A stretch of 64,000 nt of DNA from the NCBI GenBank assembly GCA_016648135.1, contig JADDOH010005008.1, forward strand, positions 1 to 64,000. Reading direction: 5' to 3'. Under the pieces are notes generated by a model. That model was not told the DNA's origin, ran no database searches, and saw nothing but the letters and a program-made list of their open reading frames with translations. A program made the translations under genes and the position numbers. Source of the DNA: Agrypnia vestita (lineage: Eukaryota; Arthropoda; Insecta; Trichoptera; Phryganeidae). Shown in pieces: positions 9,289-19,747 of this stretch (position 1 is its first letter; the number at the start of each line of letters is the position of its first letter).

Positions 9289-9760
9289 TAAAAAGATTTA
9301 GACTAAGAAAAATGTGTATGAATACAAGTGTTTCTGCCGACCAAAGATTCGATATTTTTCCAACACACCATGTACATCTGCTTATCTAAAATGTCTGACG
9401 AATAGCAAATGTTGTGATTGTCACAACATTTCGTTAACTTTTAATTGTTAAAGTTTGTATTGTACATTTCCTAGAATGCTCATAGCTTGGTAACATTCGG
9501 ATATTTTGAGCTTGTTAGAGCCAGCACGAACTCGGCTCGAATGCGCCGCTCATTTATCATAATCGCGAAAGCTCATATTATTCGAAATTGTCGGAGCCAA
9601 GTGCCGTGCAAACAAACCTCGTTTAAATTGTTAATTCTTTTCTACTTACCAGTCGTCACGCTATTCCTCTACGGAGGTAGGCACAGATTACCGGGTACTG
9701 CACACTAATGACACACAACTCGCCTAGTCCACATTCGTGTTTGTCCATTTTAAGACTTCT
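9289..9760. other. Spacer with a minus-strand splice-donor match
   Basis: ACTTACCAG at 9648-9656 reads ACTG-GTAAGT on the minus strand. An ATG-led minus frame upstream of it (from about 9750) stops just before the donor. Not enough to call an exon. Confidence 0.3.
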
Positions 9761-9768
9761 TACAGAAC

Positions 9769-10459
9769 TAGTGATGGGTCCGCTCTGTACTCACTACTAC
9801 AATGTAGTACTACACTACATTTGAGTGCACACTTCGCACATTTTGATGTGTAGTGCACACTACAAACTACAAACACCAAAGTTATTGAAAGTATAAATTT
9901 CAAATAGTACTCTTCATTTTAAAGCGAACACTACAAAGTACATACACTTCAAAGTTATCGAAAGTATGAGAAACACATTTTAAATAGTGTATTTTTTACG
10001 TGAAATTTTCGGAAAGTTGATGTAGATATATAAGAAATTTCTGGAATCTGTAACAACCCCTCCCCCCCATGGTTTGAAAATTTTTTGGAATCGAACGAAG
10101 AAATCTGTCTGTTTTTTTTTAGCTCGCCAAATTTTTATTTGGGAAAAAAATACTTCATTCGCTTCATTTAAAAATTTACTTCACTATTACTTCATTTCAT
10201 TACTTCACTTCATTATTATTACAATTACTTCATTACATTACTTCACTTCATTAATACTACAATTACTTCATTACATTACTTCATTACATTACTTCACTTC
10301 ATTACTTCACTTCATTTACTTCACTTCATTTCGTGGTACTACAATTGCTTCACTTCAAGTAGTTTTACTACAATTGTAGTGTACACTTTGTAGTCTTCAA
10401 ACTGGTGAACGTGTGTGTGTTGTAGTCTTCATTTTGATATGAAGTTTTTCCCTTCGCTA
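9769..10459 (+). mobile_element. hAT-type non-autonomous element, copy A
   Basis: Ends are TAGTGATGGG and CCCTTCGCTA, an imperfect 10-bp terminal inverted repeat. They are flanked by a perfect 8-bp direct repeat, TACAGAAC (9761-9768 and 10460-10467), the hAT hallmark. Inside are many GTAGT and ACTAC motifs close to both ends and a TTACTTCACTTCATT-type simple repeat at about 10165-10330. There is no transposase; the 101-codon frame through the simple repeat is an artefact. A longer copy in the reverse orientation lies at 63047-63857. Confidence 0.92.
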
Positions 10460-10529
10460 TACAGAACCAACCTCCAGTATCTAGTCTACCAGATTACGCC
10501 AAATCTCATATTCTCTCAATCTTAAGCTA

Positions 10530-11257
10530 CTGATACACATGCTTATTAGTGGCACGTGAGCATGCGAAGTATCGACCTTTTTTAGACCTTGCTATTAGTG
10601 GCATGCGTGTACGCACATTGCTAGTAATGAGCATGCCACTTAGTGGCATGCTCAAAAATCCACTGCCGGTTGATTTATAAGCATACCACTGTCATTCACC
10701 ACGAGAAGGGGTATCTTTGGAGCATGTCTGAATTGCTATTTATGAGCATGCTTATGTCACTCGCGGGCTTCGCGGCTAGTATTATCAATGCGATCTTCTC
10801 AGCCGCGACAGATGAAACAAATTTGGCGCGTTGGGGAGATGACAAAACATTACTTTTCGTGACTTATTATAGGAATCACGAATGTCTGTGGAATACTCGG
10901 TCGTTGTGTAAAAATAATATAGCGAAAAATATTTTTTATGAAACTTTATTAAAAGGCGTGAATGATTCAAATCTTACAATAAAATTATAAAAACTAAAAT
11001 CAAAAATGTGCGGATCGAAACTCGGTAACTGTTTTGATTTATTGGTTCACTTGATTTTTTTATTTCAGTTTGCAAAGTTTCCATTTTGAACAAGAGCGTC
11101 TCTATTCTATGACAAGAGCATGACACTAATAAGCATGTGTGTTTGATTGTTAGCTTTCGGCATACTTATTTATGAGCATGCCACTAATAAGCATGCTAGT
11201 AATAAGCAAGTGTGAACAGTTGTTTAGGGCTTGCCACTAAATAAGCATGTGTATCTG
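10530..11257 (+). mobile_element. TIR element with dense subterminal repeats and a MADF-like frame
   Basis: Ends CTGATACACATGC and GCATGTGTATCTG form a TIR of about 26 bp that continues through CTTATTAGTGGCA. TA lies on each side (a TAC triplet is also possible), so the duplication is not settled. Within about 150 bp of each end the motif GCATGCCACTAATAAGCATG or parts of it occur many times in both orientations, as in transposase-binding subterminal arrays. PIF/Harbinger elements carry a second Myb/SANT/MADF-like gene, so that superfamily is plausible but not shown. Confidence 0.7.
10643..10990 (+). CDS. MADF-domain-like protein fragment in the TIR element
   Basis: The last 55 codons (from about 10826) read WGDDKTLLFVTYYRNHECLW, then NTRS, KNNIAKNIFYETLL and stop at 10990. 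This fits the start of a MADF domain (an Adf-1-type Myb/SANT DNA-binding fold): a first helix ending in an YR.H..LW motif and a second helix after K..N. The third helix is missing or cut short by the stop, so the protein may be truncated. The upstream 60 codons are of doubtful coding value; a possible 3' splice site (TTCTCAG) lies at about 10796-10802, so the real exon may begin there. Probably binds the element's own subterminal repeats (inference). Confidence 0.45.
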   Translation: MACSKIHCRLIYKHTTVIHHEKGYLWSMSELLFMSMLMSLAGFAASIINAIFSAATDETNLARWGDDKTLLFVTYYRNHECLWNTRSLCKNNIAKNIFYETLLKGVNDSNLTIKL

Positions 11258-11854
11258 TACCTTTACTTTCTTCTTCAAATTAAATTTTTCCACATAGTTT
11301 ATTACGTATTAATGCTTTATTATTGCTGAAATTCTTCAAAATGGATGAAATAAAACTTTTGTCATATATAATACACAAGAAATTAATTAAAATTTTATTC
11401 ATCCACAAAAGTCGCTGATCGCGAACTAACTGGGGCACTAGTACGTAATTCGGACTAATTATCGGACTTCTTAAATGTTCGTACGTGTATGGTTGCACTT
11501 ATTCGCTTTTGAACGCTCGGCAGGTACTCTCACAATGTGTTTCGCTATCCACACTTAATCGTCGCCGGTCGCTCGATTTCTGTTCATCTCTGGTTTCGCT
11601 TCTGTCAAAATAAACCACTTATTACTATAGCGCCGTTTTGCCTATACGTATATTCGGGTTTCCAGATGTCGGCATTAGAACAGTGCATCAGAAGCATAGC
11701 TTAAAAAAATATTAAAAACCAATTCTAAAAATCATTTACCGGGGCTAGGACTGGTATATAAAGTGCCTTTGTATTTAAAAACATGAATTTTTTTGTGTTT
11801 AATTTTCTGCCTTAACCTCCTCTAAATACTTTAAGTTTCTCAAATGTTTAACTA
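11258..11854. other. Spacer, partly GC-richer
   Basis: About 11400-11700 is richer in CG than its flanks and has CGCTCGATTTCTG-type text reminiscent of a regulatory or LTR region, but no match to the repeats here was seen. Confidence 0.3.
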
Positions 11855-12070
11855 TTATCAAACATAATAATTTCGTTGTCTGTCCGTCCATCCTGTAACT
11901 TCGTGTAATTTCGTTCGAATTCACGCCTAAAAGAACAAATTAAACGGCGGAGATGAAGCTTGAACCCCAGGCCAGCAAACCAGAACCGGCCGCTTTGCGC
12001 ATGTTGCTATGGCCGCCTCTCCATGGACGGCCAAAAAATAACTATAAATATAAACTAGGGGTTAGCACGC
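11855..12070 (-). mobile_element. SINE-B-like repeat, longer copy
   Basis: On the minus strand: GCTAACCCCTAGT, GGCCGTCCATGGAGAGGCGG, a B-box-like GGGGTTCAAGC (around 11960), then GGACAGACAACGAAATTATT and ATGTTTGATAA. The copy at 22563-22763 matches on both sides of a gap of about 45 bases. A tRNA-derived SINE is likely but the A box is not clear. Confidence 0.55.
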
Positions 12071-12599
12071 AAACCAATGTTATTTTCGATAAGTTAAAGC
12101 TAGTTGTTAATAACTGCAGTTGCATTAAATTGAAATAATTATTATTTCATTGGCTTCGAGTTCTAGCTTGGAGCTGTCTGCATGAGTCGTCGCCTTGGAG
12201 AATCAGATATTCAAATTAATTCAGGTTCCTCCACTCCGGTTTCTTCATTTGAAATGTGTGGAGGTGTACCTTACTGTTGCGTGACGAGGGTGTTGCCTTA
12301 TACAGCCAGGAAATGGATTGCCATCACTAAAGAAACAACCTTCTTTATACAAAACTCGAGGAAACTTTCAGAGCGATTGAATAATCCTGCAAGTTTCCGA
12401 AAGCTCATATTTCTGTAAGTAATTATAAAGTTTTAGTTATCTTTATATATAGTTTAACTAACCTCTAATGAAATAAAGGTTAGTAACTATTGATGTGTAA
12501 CATCTTTCCTCTCGCTTTCCTGCATTCTGTGGTAGTGATTTCGTGAAAAAGAACGGAAATGCGTAACAGGAAATGAGACGCGCGCAATTTCTTTTTTTT
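12071..12599. other. Unrecognised 78-codon frame and spacer
   Basis: A plus-strand frame at 12182-12418 (ATG to TAA) has a donor-like CTGTAAGTAA at its end and fairly balanced composition. I do not recognise the protein; it could be an exon or a decayed repeat. Confidence 0.25.
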
Positions 12600-13030
12600 T
12601 TTTTAATTTTTTACAAATAGATTTTTCTTTTTACAAGATAGAGCCAGTTACTTACTGATGGATTTTTCTCTTCTACATGAGTGACATAGATTCGTGGTAA
12701 AAGAGGAGTATCATTACATTTTACATTTACTGAGAATTATATGAAGTACATGTTCATCAATATATATGTATAGACAATTTAGTTATAAGTAGTAAGTAAT
12801 AGGTACATATATATAATAATTAGTAAGTAATAGGTACATATACAATCAAATAAAAATTTAATTATTTCTGAATTTTTTTCACGTTTTTTTAAATGCCTCA
12901 CAATTTTCCTCAGTCCTCATTTCAACAGGCAATTTATTGAACCATTTCACACCTCTGATGTGCAGTGATGCTGATCAGTTGTGGTACATATCACAGGGAT
13001 ATGCAATTTACCAAGTGTTTCATTTCTTAG
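12600..13030 (-). pseudogene. LINE C-terminus and 3' UTR, copy 1
   Basis: On the minus strand at about 12970-12895 one frame reads GVKWFNKLPVEMR then CEAFKK, the last block of Jockey/CR1-like reverse transcriptases. One stop interrupts it upstream (MYHN then stop then SASLHIRG). The downstream 3' UTR (to about 12600) is shared with the copy at 55430-56345. Confidence 0.65.
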
Positions 13031-13254
13031 ACTTGAGTTAGAAGGCGAACATGGGTCTGGTGGCACACCGAGGCGAGACGATCGGTGTGCAGCGGTATGT
13101 TGAATGTAGTCGAAGCCATCGAGGGTAGGGATTATGAGAGAGATAAGGTGATGTGTTACATCAACGATGGCAAACTTTGAAAAACAAAAACCAAATTCTC
13201 AAATATTCTTTGTTGACTTTGTCTGATGTGCCAAGCGTTTTTCTTATTTTTTTA

Positions 13255-13780
13255 CTCCCTTTATATTAACTCGTGGCGTCTGCTTGCTTGCTTGCCTGCT
13301 TGCCGTCAAAAAGAACTTTGGATCGATTTTTTACACTTTTCCCGTGATCTAATCGAGCTGAAACTTGGCAAGTAGACGCGTGGCGACGATCAAGAAGACC
13401 TATCAAATTTTCGTTAAAAAAAATTAATAATTATAGTATAATTTCGGATTTTTAGAAATTTTATTGGTTTTTTCAAATTGGAATCATTAGAAAAGTTTGA
13501 TTAGCAACGGCGCCCCGATAACGTCGCGGAATATTTTCTAAATTTGAATTACTCCGTCGGTATACATAATAGCTACTTCACTTCGAATGTCGAAAATCTA
13601 AATTAAGTGAAAATTGTTTTCAGTCTATTTAGATTTTCGAAGTCTTCAAAGCATGAAGTGTCATCAAAGCTTAAAACATCTGACATTTTAGAAATACATT
13701 AAATTACTATAAGTTTGGTGTTATGTTATATGTTTTAATTCGTCTTTAATTGTTGTTATATTTTACAAAGAAAGAGATTG
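13255..13780 (+). mobile_element. ACTCCC element, copy A
   Basis: TA (13253-13254), then CTCCCTT, and at the far end AAAGAAAGAGATTG then TA. Body landmarks: GGCGTCTGCTTGCTTGC, CCGTGATCTAATCGAGCTGA, AACGTCGCGGAATATTTTC, CATGAAGTGTC. No coding capacity. TA flanks and a CTCCCT terminus recall Stowaway/Tc1-mariner MITEs. Confidence 0.8.
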
Positions 13781-14586
13781 TAATAAAAAATTGGTTACTT
13801 TTTTTTTTTACTTTACATGCTTAGATAAAATAATCAATTATGCTATAATATTAATATTTATTTTTTTACTTAGAAACAACGTGAGAACCGTATCATCCCT
13901 TAATAATACGGTCCGACATGATGAAAGGGTAGTCGGTTTATCAAATGCTTATTCACCCTTCCGAGCCGTTTTTCATAGGGAAAAATTTTATAAAAGAATT
14001 TTACATAAATTTATTTTTTTTTTTAAAAATTTCACCAAATTCCATATCTGTTATTTATTAAGGGGATTTTTGCTGCTTACATTCAGTATCAAATGTTTTT
14101 TATCCCTTTCAAATGCCTATTTTATAATCTATGTTTTAACTACGTTTTATAAAATTCATTTTTAAAAACGATGAATCTGCAAATCGTTCGCATGCCACAT
14201 ACATTTCTGTAAGTGCCATCTGTGGCACGTTTGTCCTAGGTTCGCTACCACTGTGCTACTTCATAGACATTTTATAATTTACATCATTTAACAAGAAAAT
14301 AATTAACATCTTCATTTCACTCATACCCTGACTACATATATATCTCCACCATACGAGCAGGTTACGGAATAGCACCTTTACGGTATAGCACATAAGTCCG
14401 TCATTTTGAAATTTTCAAAATAATTTTCTAACGAAAAATATACGCCGAAACAATTTTTATAAAACAGAAATGTAACGTATTTTTTTTTTAATTTGAAAGT
14501 ATTTTTTGTTACCTCATGTTGGTGTAAACCCATAAGAACCATGAACTCTGATATGTATCACACCGTATCTCATTCCATGGATACTA
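13781..14586. other. Spacer; shared ACTCCC flank then AT-rich sequence
   Basis: The first 25 bases (TAATAAAAAATTGGTTA) match the extra flank seen beside copies B, C and D. The 124-codon frame at 13791-14165 is low-complexity, hydrophobic and T-rich, and is not a credible gene. Confidence 0.45.
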
Positions 14587-14697
14587 GGCTGTCCCGATAA
14601 ATTTTTTTTGGCTTACCTTAACACAAGATGTCTCAAAACTTGCATAATTGGGCGTAGATTACCAAAAAAAAATTAAAAATAAAATAAAACTATATCT

Positions 14698-15105
14698 TTA
14701 GGGTTCTACCAATCTACAAAGTTTTGAAAATTTGACATTTTTATGGTGATATTTCGCTATCCTCAATTTTGGCTCCTGAACTAAATACATTTTTTTTTTA
14801 CTTTTTTTTCTATTTAGGTGTAAATCGTACATGACGTTTCGATTTGCATGCAACAAAACGTTACCAGCGACTTCGAATTTGTTAGGTTTCAACCTGCAAA
14901 TACCCTCAAGTTTGAACTTGTTTTGAGGAATTTCTTGACTTGACTCGCGAGTGTTTTCTTCGTAGCCAAAATAACTTTTATGCCATAAAAGTACCATTGC
15001 GATTGTTACAGTGTTAATAGCGGATATTGTAATTGATGTTCGAGGCATAGTCAAAAAACTACTTATGCTATGTTCGGACCATACAAGGAACTTGACAATC
15101 AGCAT
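14698..15105 (-). CDS. Intact 135-codon frame inside the TIR transposon, unknown product
   Basis: Starts ATG at 15105 and ends at a stop at 14698; a second ATG (MPRTSITISAIN) lies about 20 codons in and would give a possible hydrophobic N-terminal segment (ITISAINTVTIAMVLLW) followed by a hydrophilic, Lys- and Asn-rich C-terminal part. It is the longest plausible frame in the first 20 kb and is stop-free in AT-rich DNA, while the opposite-strand gene next to it is broken many times. No family recognised. It could be chance, a second element gene or captured sequence. Confidence 0.3.
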   Translation of the reverse strand: MLIVKFLVWSEHSISSFLTMPRTSITISAINTVTIAMVLLWHKSYFGYEENTRESSQEIPQNKFKLEGICRLKPNKFEVAGNVLLHANRNVMYDLHLNRKKSKKKMYLVQEPKLRIAKYHHKNVKFSKLCRLVEP

Positions 15106-15149
15106 AATCTTACAACTATAAGGGACGTCATTTAATTTATTTTATTTGT

Positions 15150-16330
15150 CAAGAACGACATGAAATTGAAGTATAATGGAAAAGATCCATCCAAATCAGA
15201 TATATATGTGATTGTTTCCGAAGATATCAACAATATTTGGACCAAAGCTTCGATTCCAATTGTAACTAAGGAACGAGTTATTTAATTAGTGAAAGCTAAT
15301 TTCGAAAAGCATCTCAATTTGAAAAGATACCCCTAAAGCAAACGAAAAGATAGTTTTGAAAATAAACTGAAATATTTTTAGAGTCATCTGAGAAGCTTTT
15401 TGACATTTCTGCTTGTAAATGAACTTCATTTGAATCTTGTTCGTGTTTAAAACCTTAGAAAGTTCACATCAATGAGAGAAGGTTTTGTTGGATCAAATAA
15501 ATGATAGAAAAAAGGTTATAAGCGATTTTGATAAGAACGAAACGGCTAGATTAATAAAACGACAGCAGAAATAAATTGAAGAGTCAATAAGGGTAACAAA
15601 AAAGTCGTTTTCTACTCAAGAAACCGATTCTGTCTCAGCAAATTGTGTGAAGATTCAGTGCGTGAATCTTCCCCAGAAACGTATCCGATAACAGAGGCAT
15701 CCCCGATAAACACGCCCTCGAGAGAGACACCATCGACTTCAACGGCGAATTGGAATACATTGCCGTTGCCAACAGTTGCTAAAGTGATAGATACGGTTTA
15801 TCGACGCGATCTGCTGCTGCTGTTGCATCTGCGGTTTTGGCTGACGTCGGCTTGGTTTCTAACGAAGATTTTAATCTGGTTATTGATAAAAATAAGATCT
15901 ACAGAGATGTACCTAAAGCCCTGAAGCTTCAAAAGATATTGGAGGTATTGTTATAAAAAGCATTTACTTTGATGGACGAAAAGACCATCGCAAAGAAGTT
16001 TTAGAAGATCAATTTATTTAGGACACACAATACCGAAAGACGTGGCACTGCAAAGGGAATTCTTACTTCGATTACAACTTTATTAGAGGGTCGAGGTTGA
16101 AACATGGATGACGTTATTTGCGTTAATGTCACGGAATTGTAACTAACACCGATTGGAAGGGTGGCGTGATTCAGTATTTAGAGGAGTATTTGGAGAGATC
16201 GTTACAATGGTGTGTTTGTATGCTGCATGTCAATGAGTTACCCATTCGTCATTTATTCTTGACCTTAGATGGTTGCATTTTGGGTCCTAGAGAATATAAC
16301 AGACGCCTCACAAAGTGTAACAGACGTTAC
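15150..16330 (+). pseudogene. Transposase-like gene of a repetitive insect family, heavily decayed
   Basis: Successive frames give blocks of one protein: INNIWTKASIPIVTKERVI near 15217, ADVGLVSNEDFNLVIDKNK near 15840, IYFDGRKDHRKEVLEDQFI near 15960, and TDWKGGVIQYLEEYLERSLQ, then CMLHVNELPIRHLF and LDGCILGPREY around 16150-16300. I know this block order from uncharacterised multi-copy proteins in insect genomes, not from a named domain. At least four frame changes and several stops are present. Its position between matching TIRs argues that it is the element's transposase, which is inference. Confidence 0.6.
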
Positions 16331-16707
16331 TTCTAGAAATGGCTTTATTAGAACCAGGATGCAATCTCGAGCAGAAATGCCAAATTTAGGACACAAAAAT
16401 AAGTTTAAATTTTTAGTTTTTGTCATTTATTATAATCTATATTTTGTTTATTTTATTTCATTGTGCTTTGTTTCATTAATTTCAATAATAAAATACCTTT
16501 TAAACTTGATTTTTTTACTATTTTAGGCAAACGGTTTAACTCTATGAAAACGTAAAATTTACAAAATTTTAAAGCTCGGTAGAGCCTTCAAGATGACAAA
16601 CAATTTTTTTACCTTTTTCGCAATCTGTGTAAAATTACGCAAATTTTGATGCCTCTTGCGATTGTGTAGCTCAAAATTTTTTTTTCTCATACATGGACGG
16701 GACACCC

Positions 16708-17342
16708 TAATGGACACGGACCATAACAACAGGACGTTTACTCTCTCAGATACATAAAAGTTACAGCACAACATTATAATATAATTACCTTGCGCCATTC
16801 GCTGTGTTTCATGTCAACACGTAATATTTAAATTAGAGCTGAGACTATCCGCATCTCAACACCGTATTCCACGTACCGTAATGTAATTAAATTCACCCGA
16901 CGAACGCGAGCCCTGCACACGTGCGTGCGTGCGCTGCATCGTGCACGTGTGCGGTGCATGCACAGGGGTAATAAACCGAGATCTACGCCACCAGGGAACA
17001 CGAAGTGGAGCCTCCCAGCGGAATGCTAAGTAACCTTCTAGAATTCTTGATAGTGATGTCGATACTTGCTGGAACACCAGTTCCAGTTCCGGGTGCTGAT
17101 GAATATCTATTCAACCTATTCAGTTACTTGTGGAACCAGTTTCAATTTTTGTAATATGTAGTCCAAGATACGAAAACGATCCAACTCTTTTACAGGGAAT
17201 CGATAAAGTATCGCGTCGAATATCGGAAAATTTGCCTGCTTTTCTAAATCAATTTATTCAATAAATAAAAAAACTTACATTTGATTCGTACATGTTATTA
17301 CATTTAATTTAATGCAAATGTATAAGAATTTTTAACAAAGAT
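16708..17342. other. Spacer with an alternating purine-pyrimidine tract
   Basis: 16913-16962 is a run of GTGC/GCAC alternation with internal symmetry, a possible Z-DNA former. Just downstream CACCAGGGAACACGAA resembles a segment at 50350-50365. No gene. Confidence 0.35.
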
Positions 17343-17549
17343 TTAAGAGATTCCTGCTTCGGAAAAACTCTCAGAGATATGAAACAGATCAATGTTGTTC
17401 AACATAGTGGTAGCTTTTCCAACAGGCATTACCATCGGTAGGTTGGTCCTGTGCATTGGAATGTGATACAAAAAAATGAAGCTGTCTAATGTTATCAGGA
17501 ACATACAACCCAAGTAAGAACAAGAGTTATTACAGTGCCCATATAACAA
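17343..17549 (-). pseudogene. LINE reverse transcriptase C-terminus, short
   Basis: On the minus strand: IPMHRTNLPM, PVGKATTMLNN, then IDLFHISESFSEA. HRTN followed by ML.N and DLFH is the usual end of Jockey-like reverse transcriptases; the fragment at 44797-45058 shares this ending (DIDLFHVSE). Confidence 0.6.
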
Positions 17550-19504
17550 ATTGGACTGAAATTAATTTACATTGTAACTTTACTTTTTATTCCGAATTTA
17601 TTGTGTTTTCCAACACTGCATCTATTTTGATTTTATCATATTTTAATTGATGCTTTTATGTTTTTAAATTATAAAAAAGGGTCAAACTATTATTTTCTAA
17701 TTTATTTAATTTATTTTGTGTTTTTTATACTATTTATTTTATTTACTTCATTTGATAATTTTACTTCTAATTTAATTAAATTGCCTTATATCTTTAATAC
17801 TGTTTCTTTTATACTGCTTATATTACTAACGTTTTTTTTATATTGATTTATTTTATGATGTTAATTGCTTTTGCTCTTGCTTTTATACTGTTTATACTAT
17901 TTTACTTTAAAACACAGAAAATAAATTAAAATGTGAGGCGGTTTCTCCAAAACAGGTCTAGCCTAAGTGAAAAATCATCAGTATTTCTTCCTGTAAATAT
18001 TTTTGTGAACAATAAAAAACAAACAAATAAAAATAGCTCTGCATAGTTTCAGAATTATCGATCTCACCGCGAAAATGTCGATAAAAATGTGTAATCAAAT
18101 ACACATTTTTAGAAATAAAAGGAGTTCCATAGCCCTTCTAATTAATTTAGAAAAATAGGAGGAAATAAAAAATTATTTCACACACGATATTTTTTGCGTG
18201 CTGTGAAACTCGATCAATTCTGTGAAACGACTTCTTACGCTATTAAGTAACTGGGTGTTCCGGTGACTTTTTGGGAACCGGTTAAAACTTACTGGCAAAC
18301 AAATACAAACCAATGTCACTCTTGGCTCTGCAAGGGGTAGTGTGAAAACTCTACAGGACCCGCGCCACGGATCATAAAGCAGGGTGTTCACCACGGGTCG
18401 TATGCAGTCTGGTTCCAAATATTAAAAATGTTCGTGAAAACTGTATATTTTAAATTTTTATATAAATAAAGCAAGACAATTAATGAGGACTTCCATATTA
18501 ATTCATCTTTGGAATTTTTTTTGAAAATATTTTTTTTATTATTTATTAACGTCAGTTATATACTAGATTCTTTCATCAACATGTGACATCAATAGGACCT
18601 AAACTAGAGGGTTAGCTGGTTTTTAAAAACAGAGTTTGAAAACATTTTTTTTTTTGGATAAATATGTTTACTCAAAAACTGGTATTTAAATAGAAAAAAA
18701 CGATTTTAGATTGTACAATATACAAATTATTTTACGGAAAAAAATTTCGATGATAAATACATAAATGACCAAAATTAAGCCATGAAAAATAGATACTAAG
18801 GTTTCTTTAGGAACTCGAAAAAATAATATGAATCTAACATCTGAAGCCAACAAAAGAATTGGTTATTTAGATTTATGACTGAAAACGATAAAATCGACTT
18901 CAGTAGCCGGTAAGAGAGATTTTTCTAAGGTAGTTTTTATAATTAGAATAAGAACAAGATTAAGATATTAAAAATTTTGTAATTGAGAAATTAAAGTTGT
19001 TCTGAATGTTATATACATTATTTCATTGATTTTTTTAAAAAATAAAGTAAATTAAATTACGTCTTTTTTTAGAAATACTGGTACATATTTGGAAATATTT
19101 ATTTTTAATCACAGGCCCTATTTCACACTAATACAAGTTTAATAGCTGAATATTATTTGTCATTATTAAAATAATATACCTTAGTATTATTAGAAAAAAT
19201 TCGACCTACAATTCTTTATTTTCAGTGTGCCGGAAAATCCTTTTTCTTGGAAAATCCTTGTTTATATGGAATACAGTTATTTATCTTAATGTCAAAACTA
19301 CGAAGAAAAACCTGCTTTATACAAATTAAGACAGTATTGTAAATAAACAAACAAATGAATAATAAATTTCTTAGACATTTTTTCATTTGTAGATTTCTTA
19401 AATTTGTAAATACAGGCAATGTGTTTCCTCACCTGATTTGAAATGTAAACCTACTATTTAGTGGTAAGTTTTTTTTTAATAACATGATAATAAGTTTTTA
19501 AATA
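17550..19504. other. Long AT-rich spacer
   Basis: 17640-17935 is T-rich and LINE-3'-UTR-like (TTTATATTG, TTTACTTTAAAACACAG) but unassigned. An 81-codon minus frame at 18173-18418 is not recognised. Nothing else seen. Confidence 0.35.
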
Positions 19505-19747
19505 ACAATTTTTATTAATCAATTAGAAAATACATACAGAAAAAATCAAATTAACGAAAAAATATTTTAACTGCCACCGGGACTCGAACCACGGACCTCC
19601 AATTCTATCCGGGAATGGCGCGTTATCCAATTTTGCCATGACAGTCTGGTAGCTTAACGAAAATTCGAGTCCCGGTGGCAGTTAAAATATTTTTTCGTTA
19701 ATTTGATTTTTTCTGTATGTCTTTTCTAATTGATTATTAAAAATTGT
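19505..19747. repeat. Long near-perfect inverted repeat around a tRNA-like core
   Basis: Arms of about 85 bases (19505-19589 and 19663-19747) are almost identical in inverted orientation; differences are single bases and a small indel. Shared text includes ACTGCCACCGGGACTCGAA and CAAATTAACGAAAAAATATT. The loop is about 73 bases. It would form a strong hairpin if transcribed. Confidence 0.85.
19571..19644 (-). tRNA. tRNA-Arg-like pseudogene within the inverted repeat
   Basis: The 74-base minus-strand segment has a 7-bp acceptor stem (CTGTCAT with GTGGCAG, two G-U pairs), a D-arm region ATTGGATAACGCG as in arginine tRNAs, an anticodon region CCCGGA that would fit CCG, and a B box GGTTCGAGTCC. 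The T stem pairs poorly and the position before the anticodon is C instead of U. So it is a decayed tRNA or the head of a tRNA-derived SINE. The 3' end of the tRNA lies in one arm of the inverted repeat. Confidence 0.45.

Larger units (their letters stand above)
14587..16707 (+). mobile_element. 2.1-kb TIR transposon with decayed transposase-like gene
   Basis: GGCTGTCCCG (14587-14596) faces CGGGACACCC (16698-16707); the 10-bp arms differ at one position, and TA lies outside both (14585-14586, 16708-16709). A run of T follows the left arm and its complement precedes the right arm. The centre holds a degraded protein gene (15150-16330) of a family repeated in many insect genomes. The gene, the TIRs and the TA flanks together suggest a complete DNA transposon. 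I cannot assign a superfamily. Confidence 0.6.

Noticed and set aside
10074..10379. 101-codon frame in hAT copy A
   Set aside because: Runs through the ACTTCATT simple repeat (SLHYFTSL text); an artefact of the repeat.
13791..14165. 124-codon plus-strand frame
   Set aside because: Low-complexity Phe/Leu/Lys-rich translation of T-rich DNA, no domain, no start context.
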